From assembly GCA_013350335.1 (NCBI GenBank), contig CM023533.1, positions 81,124,112 through 81,188,111 on the forward strand: 64,000 nucleotides of DNA. Direction: 5' to 3'. This document shows, piece after piece, positions 23,443-35,815 of the stretch. The position numbers and the translations under genes are program-made. Numbering within the stretch: position 1 is the stretch's first letter; every line of letters starts with the position of its first letter. Under the pieces are notes generated by a model. It did not search any database. It saw nothing but the letters and a program-made list of their open reading frames with translations, and was not told the DNA's origin. Origin of the DNA: Chimonanthus salicifolius. Taxonomy: Eukaryota > Streptophyta > Magnoliopsida > Laurales > Calycanthaceae.

Positions 23443-23695
23443 AGGGCTTAAATCGAGTTGGATAGGGTCGGTTTCTTAAAACTCAACTCGACCTGAGTCA
23501 ATATTTATAAAACCCAACTCGATCTGGCCCGACATATTGACCCAAAATTCTCGAACCAACTGACCGAATTCTAACCCGACCCAACCTACATTCTAAACCC
23601 ATTTTAGCCAGGTTGGGTCGGGTTGGGTCAAGTTAATTTGAAATTCCTCAACCCGATTCGACTCGAATTCCATGCGGGTCAGGTTTCACCCCTAC
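23443..23695. mobile_element. hAT-like MITE with 8-bp target duplication
   Basis: The left end AGGGCTTAAATCGAGTTGG and right end GGTCAGGTTTCACCCCTAC carry the CGGGT/ACCCG sub-terminal words of the family at 4174-4428 and 4745-5825. Perfect flanks TAAAAGTT lie at 23435-23442 and 23696-23703. The 253-bp element has no ORF. Confidence 0.75.
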
Positions 23696-24532
23696 TAAAA
23701 GTTGATTATCTTGCAATGAGTTCATGCCTTTTAATTGTATTCGGCCCAATTTTTTTATTTTTTATGGATTGTTAGATGAGTTCGAATGATAAAATAAGAA
23801 TGAAATTATATTCATGCACATTTATGAGGTCAATTATACATCTTATCGAGTCATGTGGTTAACTGCCCACTTTTAGGACCATTCTCCTAATACATTTATG
23901 ACCATTCTCTCTAAAGCTAATCTTCACTTAATGATGCATAATAAGTGAAAGATTGACTCAAAGTCCAATTCAAGCAACGCACAATTATCATCAACGTAAT
24001 TATCCTCACTTTATATGTTATTATACACTCATAATTGAAGTTTTCAAATTACTTTTGGGCCGATTACCTATCTAACATCTATATTGGTCAAATTTGTGAC
24101 ATTTTTTCTCTACTCTCTAAGGATGAAACAGATCATGCCCAAATTAATAAAAAATTGAATTGATCCTTATAAGTTGACTTTGTTGTGGATTCGAGTCCTT
24201 ACGGGCATATAGCTTAATCCTACTCTAGGTAAGTTTTGTTGGACAAAGTTTTGAAAGACTTTGATGTTGCCATTGACCCAGGTATTGGTGGGGTCTCATA
24301 ACTTTTACAACCCATTAAAACTGAACCTATATGCAACAATCTATCGGTATCGTGAACCTCAGATTTTATGCCAAGGTTTGATTGTTTTGAGGGAAGTTGC
24401 TACGTATTCTTTTAACTGCCATTCAAGTGAATGGTTCGATTTTAATTATTGTTAGGTTCTGTGGAGTTTGATCATTTGCTATGTATTGTTGATTCGATCT
24501 GAATTGTCATGGGGCATTCGCTTATACCAGGG

Positions 24533-24693
24533 GTCAAACGCAGAAAAACCCGCAGTTGATGAACGAACCAGAACGGCTCACCATTTCGGAGTACTCAGCT
24601 CATCGGTAACACTCCTAAACGTGGAGCCGATCACTCCAAAACGGAGAGCTATTCTGGTTCGTTCATCAACTGTGGGTTTTTCCTACGTTTGAC
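24533..24693. mobile_element. Hairpin MITE with about 48-bp inverted repeats
   Basis: The left arm GTCAAACGCAGAAAAACCCG onward to GAACCAGAACGGCTC mirrors the right arm AGCTATTCTGGTTCGTTCAT onward to GTTTGAC with only a few mismatches; the spacer is about 60 bp. CAGG flanks both sides. A transcript would fold into a long, nearly perfect stem. Confidence 0.8.
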
Positions 24694-24706
24694 TCAGGTT
24701 TTCTAA

Positions 24707-27087
24707 TGAGGCCATATAAATTTTAAATTTATAACTCGCAAGTGCACAAATCAAATTGGAGTATAGAGATATGCAAGTGCGGGTCAACCCACAGGGTCTT
24801 GACTTTAGAATGAACAGGAAACAAATTAAAAAGCCTAATATTTTAACCTTAACCTAGTTAACACTTTTTATGTAGGATGGTTGAATTAAACATGCAAAAA
24901 TTAATTAAAACATTAAAATAGAGATTGAATCAAGTGAGAGAAGTTACTAAGGTATCGGATTCCACCACCATTAATCTATAATATTCTAATTATTTATTTA
25001 TTAATTTCCGATGTTTAAAGATGTAAACATTTAAGTTCATTATATAGTGTTCAAAATCAGATTTTCCTTCGCTTTTAAAAACATTAAATCAAAGAAAACT
25101 ATCTTTTTAATTAACATGTCAAGCCCTTGATTAATTAAATGATACTATTAACTACTAAAAATATATAAATTAATGGTAAAATAATGAATATTTAATTAAT
25201 CTAATGAAATCAAAATCATTAAACATTAAACACACATATATGAGAATCAATAAATAATTAACTGAAAAATTATTTCATTAATGGGATTTCCTCTTCAATC
25301 TTAGTACAAGAAATTTAGAACAATATCATGAATTAAAGAAAAGAGATGGAAAAATAGAATCCGAGCGATGATCGAAGCTCCCGAGCCAATGCCACGCCTT
25401 CTCTCTGCTTCAGCCTTTCCTTCTCTGTCCAAGTTCAAATTCTTGCGTGAGAAAGAGGTCCAATTTATAGAGTCAGAAGGATGGAATTTAGTAAGCAATG
25501 GAGACCCACTAAAAATGCAGCCGATCCTACAATATGGCGGACTCCCCTATTTTTTCTATTTTCTATTTTGAATCTGCCGCATCCCCTTCTTTTCTTATGG
25601 TTCTTCTGCCGTGTCCTTTTCTTTTATTTTCTGCAACTTCTCTTGTGCACGTTGGCTTCTCCTTTCCTTTTATTCTCTGTTTCAGCAACAGTTCTTGCTT
25701 TCTCTCTTCCAATCTTCCCTTTATTTCCTTCATCTTTAATCTGCATAGGATGGTGTATGTAAATCAGCAGCTCCTTCCTTATTATTTCTTCTTTTATTCT
25801 AATCTCTTTGTTCTTATTTTTCTTTGTCTCTTTCTTTACTCTGGTGAATCGGCCAGCACCTCCATACGAATGGAATAGGCAGATTTTTGCTGGATTTCTA
25901 AACCAAATTTTCGTCTCTGCTGCCAGTCTGCTCATCTTCTTTTCGATGTTGCTTAGTATGCTTCCCATGGCCTCTTGTCGCTGCCTATGGATTGCCACTA
26001 CACTTTAATTGCGGCTGTATTTACCCAACAAATCTTCTCTAACTTCAGATCAGTGACGTCCCTGATTCTTCTTCTGCTTCAACTTGAGAACGTACTGCTG
26101 TATGAGACAGGTGTTGCAGCTTGGTGTCCACCTTCTCTTGGAAATCAGCCAGCCCTTTCTCTTCTCTGTAGCTTCAAAACTGATCTGCTTCTTGGGATAT
26201 TTCTTCTTTGCTTTTTCATATTTTGCTGGCTGCTTCTTTACAATGGTGGCTGCAACTTCTTTCTGCTGGTTAACACGATGCTTGCAAATTGCTCTCTGAT
26301 TTGTTTTCCATTGCAAAACACGTTGAATGAACTTCCTTTTCTTCTCAACTGTCCCATGTATTTTCTATGGCTGATACATGGTGCTGCCTCTCTTCGTCTT
26401 GCTTTCGTTTCCACCTGTCAGCTGTAAGGTACAACAGCGTTTAGAACTGTTCCTATGATGGGGTTTGGGTCGGCTAACACGGTTGGAAAGTTCCCTTATC
26501 CTCTTCATCTCTGGCTGAATTCTAATGAATATGAATTGTACCGTGTGTCCTCTACTCCTCTCATATAAAGCATGCATGGCAGCACCTCTTGTTTGCTCTC
26601 TGCTGATTTCTTGGTGGCAGCCAGAGACTTATTCATGAGCTGATTCTCTAAGTCCTTATCTTGTTAAATGAGAGCTATATGGTGGTCCAAGAAGGTGGGT
26701 CAAGACCCACACCAAACACATGCAAAATTCGTGCTTTGTATAGCAATAACCACCCCATACAACACATCACCTTGCATTCTTCACTTGCTTGCATTCTCCA
26801 CATATGTGATTTGTCATGAGCTTTGCAAATGGGCTCCAAGATTTAGATCATGAGCTTGAACTTCAATCTAGGTTTGGGCATTGCTCATAGACCCACTTTC
26901 ACATTTATTCAAAATAGATCCTCCGGCCAATCTCTTGCATTTTCTTCCATTTTAGCTCTTTTTCTTGAATTTCCCCAAATTTACCTGCAAAATTCTAAAA
27001 TCCCATTAATTATATAATATATACAAAATTCAAGAGCTAACTAATCTAATTATCAAGGGTAAAATAGTCATTTTACTGTGCTCATTA
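24707..27087 (-). mobile_element. LTR-like element of family A, second copy (2.4 kb)
   Basis: The left part (TGAGGCCATATAAATTTTAA, TAACTCGCAAGTGCACAA) and right end (GGGTAAAATAGTCATTTTAC, GTGCTCATTA) match the ends of the solo LTR at 864-2773. A TATA-like CTATAAATTG lies on the minus strand at 25461-25470. The middle 25550-26420 is pyrimidine-rich and yields chance ORFs on both strands, none with a recognisable domain. I found no matching 5-bp flanks, so it may be a truncated or rearranged solo LTR. Confidence 0.65.
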
Positions 27088-27089
27088 AG

Positions 27090-27235
27090 ACCGTTTCTTG
27101 ATCGATTTTTACAAAAAAGGTATCACAATTCATCTACTCTGAATTTTATGAACTCTGTGACTGATTTTAAGTGAAAAATTTATAGTTTTGGACTTAAAAA
27201 ATCGTATCCAAAGAATTAAGAGAGTGCACAAGCAG
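27090..27235. repeat. Repeat shared with TPS copy 2 intron 1
   Basis: This stretch matches 15827-15975: shared words include CGTTTCTTGA, CTACTCTGAATTTTAT versus CTACCCTGAATTTTAT, and GACTGATTTTAAGTGAAAA. It is another fragment of the duplicated array. Confidence 0.7.
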
Positions 27236-27249
27236 TCCTCTCTTGGCCG

Positions 27250-27780
27250 GGAGTATTGCGGTGGCACTAAATGAAAATCCATTATATGGAACTCTAGTTA
27301 TATCAAGTTAGCTCCATGGTGGTCCAACTTGTGGTTGTCTTCCACATAATAATGAAGTTCATATATATATATATATATCAATTTGGTTCCAAGGTGGTCC
27401 AACTTGCGATGGCATTCCATATGATCTTCAACCCAAATATATATATATTCTTGTTACTTGATGCAATCATTGTCATAAATATCACTGATATTTTCATAGT
27501 TATAAATAATATATTGGTAAAATATTGTTATCACGATAATACAAGCATTTTACTGCAACTCCTGTTATTATCGGTAAAAACTTAATATTATCACATATTT
27601 TGGTATAACGCAATAATATCATGTGAAATATCCACTGACTAGTGAGGCGAGACTACATGAGTGCAAAAGTGAATGAGACCGAGTTCGAGTCTTCAAGACT
27701 CAGAGGACTCTGAGAGAGTTCCAAGTCTCAGTTACTCGAAGCCCCCTTTTAAATTTCGGGAAAAAACTAGCATTCATTCG
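27250..27780. repeat. TPS-array upstream block, copy 2
   Basis: It corresponds to 11147-11350 plus 12035-12330 without the Mutator-like MITE that splits the first copy, which shows that the MITE inserted after or independently of the duplication. It ends at CGAAGCCCCCTTTTAAATTT. Confidence 0.75.
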
Positions 27781-28131
27781 TTTGATGAACACAGAAAAAT
27801 GATAATTTTAATCCCAAATATTATTAGTTAGCTGTTAATTTTGTTCATTAATAGATTTTTTAAATTTTGCAGAAAAATGGAGATTTCAAGAAAGGAAATG
27901 AAATTAAAGAGATGGTGGTTCAATTGTCCATGAATGGGTAGATGATGCAGCATGGGCAGAATCGATCGAATCAACAAGTCAAATGCATGTGATTCTTGAG
28001 TGGATCTGAAACGTGTAGGCCCACTAACAAGGAAACAGAATTTGAGGCTTGGCTATGGCAATTTGGTGATTAAAGAAAATATGGTATAGTTGTTGTGGAA
28101 GGTTGCAATTGTGGTGGAATAATATAATATA

Positions 28132-28245
28132 CAAATGGAACCCATTAATAATACTTGTTGAATGATGTGTCACTAAGAAACACCAACACAAATGGAACCC
28201 ATTAATAATACTTGTTGATCTTGTGTTTCACTAAGAAAGACCAAC
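28132..28245. repeat. Tandem duplication of about 56 bp
   Basis: ACAAATGGAACCCATTAATA onward to CACTAAGAAACACCAAC occurs twice (starting at about 28132 and 28188) with a few changes. No gene is recognised between 27781 and 29040. Confidence 0.8.
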
Positions 28246-29039
28246 ACAAAGAGATGTGACCCGTATGGGTAGCCTACTTTTGAGAAGTCTATGGGCGTGG
28301 AGCCTCGCGCAGCAACTAAGCATGCAGAGCATTTGTTGGAAACATAAACAGGTGCATGGGCTATTCTCAACCATACACCAATGGGAAGATAATGGCTTTT
28401 GACACAAGCAGAAGACGTGGCCAATTCTTAGCCAAATTTGAATTATTGTTGTGTTTATTTTTTTAAAAAAATTATCACGTTTTTTGGATCCATGAGAGGC
28501 GGGCGTGAGAGTCTTAATCAGAATTGACTTAGACTTGACTCACCTGATCTGCACCCCTAAAATAATTATATAAATATATATATATAGTAGATGTTTGTAT
28601 TGAGTTGATGCAACACTGACTTCCATGCCACATGTTTCATGTCTAGCTATTTTTTTAACCATCAAACTATATTAGTGGGAAGGCTTGATTTCTCTCGATA
28701 CCTAACTTTCACCTAAAAATGACAAAACTTGACTTCAGGGGAAAAATCATATACATTCATCCTATTCTTAGCATTTTAAGTAGAATTTTTGAGATCTCCC
28801 CCCATTCTAAAATATGAGATTCCCGACATTTATATATTCTACTTGTTTATTTAAAATTGCTCTTTTAATTTACATGTACACATATTTTTAGATTTTCATT
28901 TTATTCATGAATTTTTATATCTATTAATTGAAACTCGCCGTGTTAGTACAAGAAAGTGAGTAATATATTGATACCTACACTGATTATAGTAATCCTATAA
29001 TTATCGTTGAGAAAAAGGAAAAAATAAGCTACTAGAGAC

Positions 29040-29500
29040 TGAGAGTAATTTTTACTTAAAAGCACAATTCTTGATCTTTTCTTCAATTTTAAGAACTTTA
29101 CAGATTTTAAGATCTTCTAATGTATTGAATTGTAATTCCAAATTTTAATATCATTTCACTCATCTATTCTAATATCCAAATTTCATTAAACTTACTTTAG
29201 TTTATTGCTAAGTATTATTTTATCAATTATTATTAAAAACCTACTCATCTCATATTATGAAACAACAACTCATGCAAGCTTTTATTTTTAATACCAAACT
29301 ATTATGAAGTTTCTTTTCATGGTCTCCTTGTTTTTCATCATATTATGAGTTTCTTTTCATGCTTCTACTTTATGACATAGAAATTTAAAATTTAATTTCA
29401 CTCATAATATTTTATTGGTGAATAGAGAGAAAAATCCGAAAGTAATTCTTCTAGCGACTTCATTAATGGAGTCTGTAAAATTTATTATAAAACTTGTTTT
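29040..29500. repeat. TPS-array spacer block B, last copy, next to the gap
   Basis: Matches 12770-13200 and 16040-16330 (TTCTTGATCTTTTCTTCAAT, TGTATTGAATTGTAATTCCA, CCTACTCATCTCATATTATG). The AACAACTCATGCAAGCTTTT word is shared with the intron 1 copy. In copy 2 such a block precedes the gene, but here the N gap follows. Confidence 0.8.
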
Positions 29501-29555
29501 CCACTGTTTTTAAATTTAGATAGCTAAATTAGACAATTTGGATACGTGGTAATAG

Positions 29556-29655
29556 NNNNNNNNNNNNNNNNNNNNNNNNNNNNNNNNNNNNNNNNNNNNN
29601 NNNNNNNNNNNNNNNNNNNNNNNNNNNNNNNNNNNNNNNNNNNNNNNNNNNNNNN
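29556..29655. other. Assembly gap (100 N)
   Basis: A run of exactly 100 N. This length is the convention for a scaffold gap of unknown size, so the left (terpene synthase array) and right parts of the window may not be truly adjacent. Confidence 0.98.
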
Positions 29656-31200
29656 ACCGAATCCTTTCCACTTTATCTACATATAAGACTTGTATAGCAT
29701 GAAGTAGTGAAATGAAAAGAACGATCATGTGATGTTTATAGCAAGAATGGTCCTGGATGTATAGTTGGAAAAATAGCCTTGCGAGAATGCTTTGTGGGAA
29801 TGCCTTCCTCATTGGATGAATGCTTGGTCGTTGGGTGCACCGTTTTTCATTTGAACTGACAACTTTTTATGATTGTGACATTAAACATGTGATAGGCTCT
29901 CGTCACTGTTGGAAGAATTTATTGATTGGCCAAAATGGATGTCTGGAGAACAGATGGTGGTTAAATAAGAACTCCCATTTCATTTCACAAAAAGAAAAAG
30001 AAAAAAGAGAGAACTCCCTTTATGGCTTGCAGATCCACTTCTTGTATTGAAGATGACTTTGCAAGCTGTGACAAATATGGAAGTTAATCATTCCGAAAAA
30101 GGGAAAACAGAAATTGGTGATAACTGGGGTTAGCATCAGATTTTGGATGAAGATATGATTAGGGTGAGATCCTCTTTGCTGCATGTTATTGTTAGTTTTA
30201 ACCAAGTATGGTTGCCAATTATTTGGAGGTTGCTGGCAGGATTATTGTATGAAGTCTCATGTTTTTGATGTGATTTGAATTTTATGAATTGCATCATTTG
30301 CTTTATTAAATGAGTAGATGCATGTTGTTATTCCTTGGGAAGGATTAGTTGTTGGATTACTGTCATGGATCTGTGAATCACCCTTAGATTCTAGCTCACT
30401 CATACAGTTACAACTCAGGCAGGTGGGGCCAGATTTTAGGCTTGCTTGAGCTTGGGACCAAATTGCAATTAAAGTGCCATATATTTGTACTTATAGGACC
30501 CCAGTCCGATTTGAAGCCCGAAATGTATATTTGGGCTCAGTCTTCTTTGGAACAAAAATGATATTTTTTTTTTTGTACTATTTAAAAAAAAATATAAATT
30601 ATGTACTACATGAAATTTACATCATTAAAATTATATTTTATAAATTATATTTGGCTTTTGAGCCAAATTTGGACTTTCATCTATTAGGCTTGACATGATT
30701 TGAATTCTATTTCAGGCTTTATATTTGGCCTGAAATGAGCCCGACTTGAGATGGTTCAACCCGAATTTGAATTTTTTTGGGTTGTTTTGTGTGGGTTCGG
30801 GTTGAATCTGAGAGTCCAAAAAGTGCTACCAGGCCTAAGAGGTTTTAAATTCTAGAAAAGTTACTGACCACCTAGTTCTAGTAGGCTAGGAGGATATGAG
30901 GGTGGAAAGGGTGTAATTGGGGCCATGGTGGGGCCTATTTGGCGGGTTCATATTGTTATTTGAGGTCAAGGTAACTCATGCAGACACACACACGAAGAAA
31001 AAAGAGAGTTTTGGAAAAAGCATTGTCAAAGTGAAGTGCAATCGGGTAAATGCACTGCAACGTGTTAGGTTGTTTAATAGGGCTGTATGGCTTTTTACTG
31101 TGCTCGAGTTCGACGACTTTTGTGTCTTACGGGATGCTCTTGTTGGTTGGTTTTCAGACTAAACTAGTAGTGAGACCTCGACTTATTATTGTGTCTTAGA
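29656..31200. other. Intergenic, no gene recognised
   Basis: No exon of the terpene synthase or UPL6 family is recognisable. A stretch at about 30430-30840 with words like GGGTTCGGGTTGAATC, AGCCCGA and GGCCTAA looks like a decayed hAT-type MITE; the remainder is unremarkable. Confidence 0.45.
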
Positions 31201-31208
31201 GGAGCTTC

Positions 31209-31755
31209 TGACTCTCATGGCGCATGTTGGCTTTGTTGAGTGTTGTTGCTTAGTCACCTTCTTCTTACTTCTCTGTGACTCAAGTGGCTAAGTCATGTTT
31301 GCTAATCTTCCTGTTCCTAGCTGGTTATTGTGCGTACGTGCGCACACCACTCTTGCATTAATTGGTTATTGAGAACCTTAGAAATTTGATTGTAATAAGT
31401 CCTTGAAAATGTTGGATCATAAAAGATTAAAGGGTTAGGATTGGGGGTTTGGGTTGAAATTTAGTCACCTAGTCAATCCTTCTCACTCCCATGGCGCATG
31501 TTGGCTTGTTGAGCATTGTTGCTTAGTCACCTTCTTCTTACATGTCTGCGACTCAAGTGGCTAAGTCGTGTTTGGCTGTTTGCTAATCTTCCTCTTCCTG
31601 GCTGGTAGTTGTGTGTGCGTGCGCACACCACTCTTGCATTAATTGGTTTTTGTGAACCTTAGAAATTTGATTGGAATAAGTCCTTGAAAATGTGGGATCG
31701 TCAAAGATTAAAGGGTTAGGATTGGGGGTTTGGGTTGAAATTTAGTCAATCCAAG
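31209..31755. repeat. Tandem duplication, unit about 274 bp
   Basis: Two direct copies begin with CTCATGGCGCATGTTGGCTT and CCCATGGCGCATGTTGGCTT (ATGG at 31217 and 31491). Both contain GCGCACACCACTCTTGCATT and AAGGGTTAGGATTGGGGGTT. Divergence is moderate, and no coding signal or TE end is evident. Confidence 0.85.
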
Positions 31756-32980
31756 ACCTTTCAATCTCATTGGTTCTGTAGCGTATGAGCCCCACCATAA
31801 AAGAGGGAAAATGGAAAAGTGGGTCAGATGCTACTAATTGTCGTCATTCTTTCCATAGATACATTTTTTTTTTGTTTGTGTGTGGGGGGCTGTGGTGGTT
31901 ATTACAAAACTACATGGAAGAATGCCCCACAAAATCATTGCAACCCTGATTTTTGGAGCAATAAAATTAAGCTTTAAACAAATATAGATATGTTTGTTTT
32001 TATTTGTGCATATATTTATAACATTTTACTGAATCCAATGCAAGGATGTGTCAGCAGGGTGTTGCCAGGATTGATATCAATTTAGCGGGTTAAGGGAGGG
32101 GGGGGTAATATGGAGGGGTTTGGATTGAGCATTAGGTGGCCCCTTATATGGGCTTTATACTAGGGTGGAAGTCATATTTGAGCTTAGTCTGTATATGCGT
32201 GGAAGTGTTTTGACTGCTCATTTGGTAGGTGCAACCATTGTTGTTAGAATCTTAAGATACACGATTCTTGTCTTATGATTCATACGATATAATAACAGAA
32301 ACAATTCGTTTCTATTAATAAATCTTACAATTTGTTTGATAGTTTTTAAGGCTTGAATCTTGAGCATTTAAGACTTTTGGATTTTTTAAGGGGTTTTTAG
32401 TTCATTATTGACTTTTCACAATATACTTGGATTATATATTGATTTTATATTTTTTGGAGTTGGAACATTGAAATTTAAGCTCTAATGAACTAATATAAGA
32501 CTTATGGATTTTTTAAAGGCTTTTTAATTAATTATTGACTTTTCACAGTATACTTGGATTATATACTGGTTTATACTTCTGGGAGTTGGAACATTAAAAT
32601 TTAAGCTCTGTTGAACTTATTAGATAATATTCACTTGATATTGAAAGAAAACTGGAAAATTCTTCACATTAATACCTTTTAGATATATTTTACATTACTT
32701 CATCTATTAAATATTTTTGAGGGAAAACACTTATGAATTTTACTATAACGATTTGTGATTCAAGATGTATAACGATTTTATGATACAATTAAATTTTCAC
32801 AACATCGTGCAACAAATGGGCTTTATGTATCATTCGAGAAAAAAAAGAGGGCTTTATGCTCCTTTCAAGGAAAGTGTTCTATGCTTGGGTGGTGGTCACA
32901 ATTGAGCTTATTGTGCATACTTGCAATATTCTTTAGTACAAACACACACAAAACTTGAAAACCCTAGGATTGGTGCTCAA

Positions 32981-34495
32981 GGCTGCTTTTGGATTGAGGG
33001 GTAAATTTTAGAGGGGTTACCCCGAGTAGGGGTCACCCTTGAGTGAGGGTGACCCTTGAACTGGGATTACTTTTATTTTGTTTGGTAATTGCAGTGGTAA
33101 GGTAAAAGCTTACCCCAAGGGTAAAAAATCTTATTTGGTAACTACAAGCAAGGGTAACCTGATATATTAATATTTTTTGAGGAATTTTATAAAACATAAT
33201 TATTAAATAATATTGATGAAGTAAATCCTAATAATATAACTTATAATAATATTATCTATTTTTTATAAGTTATTTTTAATAATTATAATTTAAAATGAAT
33301 ACTTGCATTCTAACAGTAAAAAAATAAATAAAGATTTTTTTTCGATATTATTATTTTAAATCCCAATAAAAAAAATCAACATATCTCTTAATAAAAATTT
33401 ATAATTTTTATTTTTTATATTAATATGAATTTAATAAAAATATTAATTCTTATAAAATTGTTAATATGTCAGGTTACCCCTACTTACAGTTACCCTTACT
33501 TACAGTTACCTCTACTCAAGGGTAACCTCCGTAAAATTTACCCCTCATCCAAATGCATCACGTTGAAAATATTGAAACATTTTTAAAATAAACTTCCAAC
33601 AAAATAAACTGCTAATTACTCCAAAAGAGATTACCATGAACCTCAAACTGTTTCGGAGTTTCGAGACTCTATCGAAATTTGGACATAATCACCCCTTAAA
33701 ACTAGGATATTTTGACAATTATGTTAATAATTTTTTTTTTATCATATGAATTTAATAAAAAATATTAATTCTTATAAAATTGTTAATATGTCAGATTACC
33801 CCTGTTTACAGTTATCCCTAATCAAGGGTAACCCCGGGTAACCCTTGTAAAATTTACCCCTCATCCAAATGCATTATGTTGAAAATGTTGACACATTTTT
33901 AAAAATAAACTTCCAACATAATAAATTGCTAATTACCCCGAAAGAGATTACCATGAACTTCAAACTCTTTCAGAGTTTCGAGACCCTATCGAAATTTCGA
34001 CATAATCACCCCTTAAAAATAGGACATTTTGACAATTATGTTTCATAAAATTTAATTTTTAATTTTTATATTATATAGATTTAATAAAAAAATATTAATT
34101 TTTATAAAATTGTTAATATGTTAGATTACCCCTGCTTACATTTACCCCTACTTAAGGGTGACCCCTTTAAAATTTATCCCTCATCTAAATGCAAAATGTT
34201 GAAAATATTGACACATTTTAAAATAAATTTCAAACAAAATTAAATTGCTAATTACTTGAAATATATTATTTTTTTAATTATATAATATATTTTTTTGGAA
34301 AGATTTTATTTTTATAATATATAATTAATAAAGAGAGAAAGACAAGGGGTATTGAGGGGTAGGGTATTGTGAATACCCCAACCTCCAAAGGGGTATTAAA
34401 AAATGGGATGAGGGGTAAATTTTACCCTCATTCCCTTGTTACTAAACGAGGGTAACAAGGGGTAACGGGGCGTTACCTCCTATCCAAACGCAGCC
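32981..34495. mobile_element. Compound MITE with three internal repeat units (1.5 kb)
   Basis: The ends GGCTGCTTTTGGATTGAGGG and CCTATCCAAACGCAGCC are inverted repeats, flanked by CAA on both sides (32978-32980, 34496-34498), a 3-bp target duplication. Inside, about 33420-33735, 33740-34050 and 34080-34260 are three diverged direct copies (AAAATTGTTAATATGT, TTACCCCTCATCCAAATGCA, GAGATTACCATGAAC). GGGTAA/TTACCC words crowd both termini. The 3-bp duplication and TIR style suit PIF/Harbinger-like elements, though that class prefers TWA targets. There is no transposase ORF. Confidence 0.7.
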
Positions 34496-34499
34496 CAAG

Positions 34500-35814
34500 T
34501 TTTTACTTGCTCGACCTTGGGTGGGGCCCACCTATGCTCACATGGATTGGTGAGTTTGAAAGGTTTTGGCTGTATATGGTACTTGTTAACAATCATCTTG
34601 ATCAGAGCCATGCCCTTTGAGGGTCCAAAAGTTCAACTTCATTTGCTGATGGAAATGGATTAAACTTCATGGGGTTGCACCAGCACAAGTAACCATTTGC
34701 ACCGAGGCTTATGAGAAATTCTTATATGCTCTAAGATGTATTAATCCATGCATAGGGCCCATATGACAAGTTTACTTGTGTGTGAAATTCTCTTATGCTC
34801 CCAAGTTGTTTTAAGCTGTGCATGGGGTCCACATGATAGGTTACCTTTTGTATTAATAGTGATAGTGATAGGTTCCAAAAACTGATTTTTTCTTACATAT
34901 TCCGGTGATGTGATAGTGTCATGGCTTACCACATCTTGGAGGACACAAGTGTGACTAAATTGCTTGCAAACTAGTTTGCACCAAATTTTGGTGCAGACAA
35001 CTTGATGGTCGCACTTGGGCCACATAGATGGATGAGTTTGAAAGGCCTTGGCTTGTATATAGTTCTTGTAAAATTTCATCTTGATTGGATAAGAGGAGCC
35101 ATGTCTTTTAAGGCCCTTAAAATTTTACATTTATCTAATAGTGGAAATTCATCAAGTTAGATCAATGGATTTTAAAAGTTAAATTGGTATCAAATTGGGT
35201 ACTTGGTGAAATTTACGAGGGGTAGGTGGGTGTGAGAGGGGGAATGAATCCAGTGGGTCCACTATGGGTCCCACAAACTAAAGTTTGCACCAAATTTGAT
35301 GCAAACTAGTTTGGGTGTACTTTGTTATATGGAAAAAAATATTTAGAGACCTTTGGAAGAGACCTTTACTTGCGATCTCCTATGTGGGCCCTTCCGATGA
35401 CCAATCCAAATCGTTCAAACTCACCTACCCTCGTGAATTAGTATATATCCAAAATTGGCACCCATCCACCTTTTATAGATTGTTGATTTTCAAGTCAAGA
35501 AATTAAATTTATCTAAGGTATAGGGTTGAATGTTCACACACTCCTAGTTCACCTAATGATCTTCTTAGTCATCTACTGTCTAGTGATTAGCATGCATTTG
35601 GGTATTTTTCGTCAGTAAAAAAGAAGATGTCTTTATTTTGTGAAATACATACCAACCTCTCTTGGTGTAGCAAGTCACACTTGTGTCTTCAAGATGTAGC
35701 AAGTCATGTTGACGTAGTACTGTCACGTCACCCAAAAGGTAAGAAAAATCAACTTTTGGGACCCATCACTATCACTATTATTAAAAAGGCAACTTGTCAT
35801 GTGGGTCCCTTGCA

Positions 35815-35815
<1 letters not shown>
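34500..35815. repeat. Large inverted and direct repeat complex
   Basis: The segment 34795-34965 (CACATGATAGGTTACC, AATAGTGATAGTGATAGG, ACACAAGTGTGACT) is the inverted counterpart of about 35655-35812 (AGTCACACTTGTGTCTTCAA, ATCACTATCACTATTATTAA, GTCATGTGGGTCCC). In addition, 34505-34640 and 34990-35120 are direct copies (GAGTTTGAAAGG, TTGGCT, GAGCCATG), with an opposite-strand version near 35370-35460. It looks like nested fold-back mobile DNA. No gene is visible. Confidence 0.65.

Noticed and set aside
25534..26427. Overlapping long open frames (up to 150 residues) on both strands
   Set aside because: They lie inside the pyrimidine-rich half of a family A LTR; composition explains them and no domain is visible.
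27873..27960. TPS-like exon start after TTTTGCAG
   Set aside because: The translation (NGDFKKGNEIKEMVVQLS) has only loose word similarity to a TPS exon and soon hits a stop.
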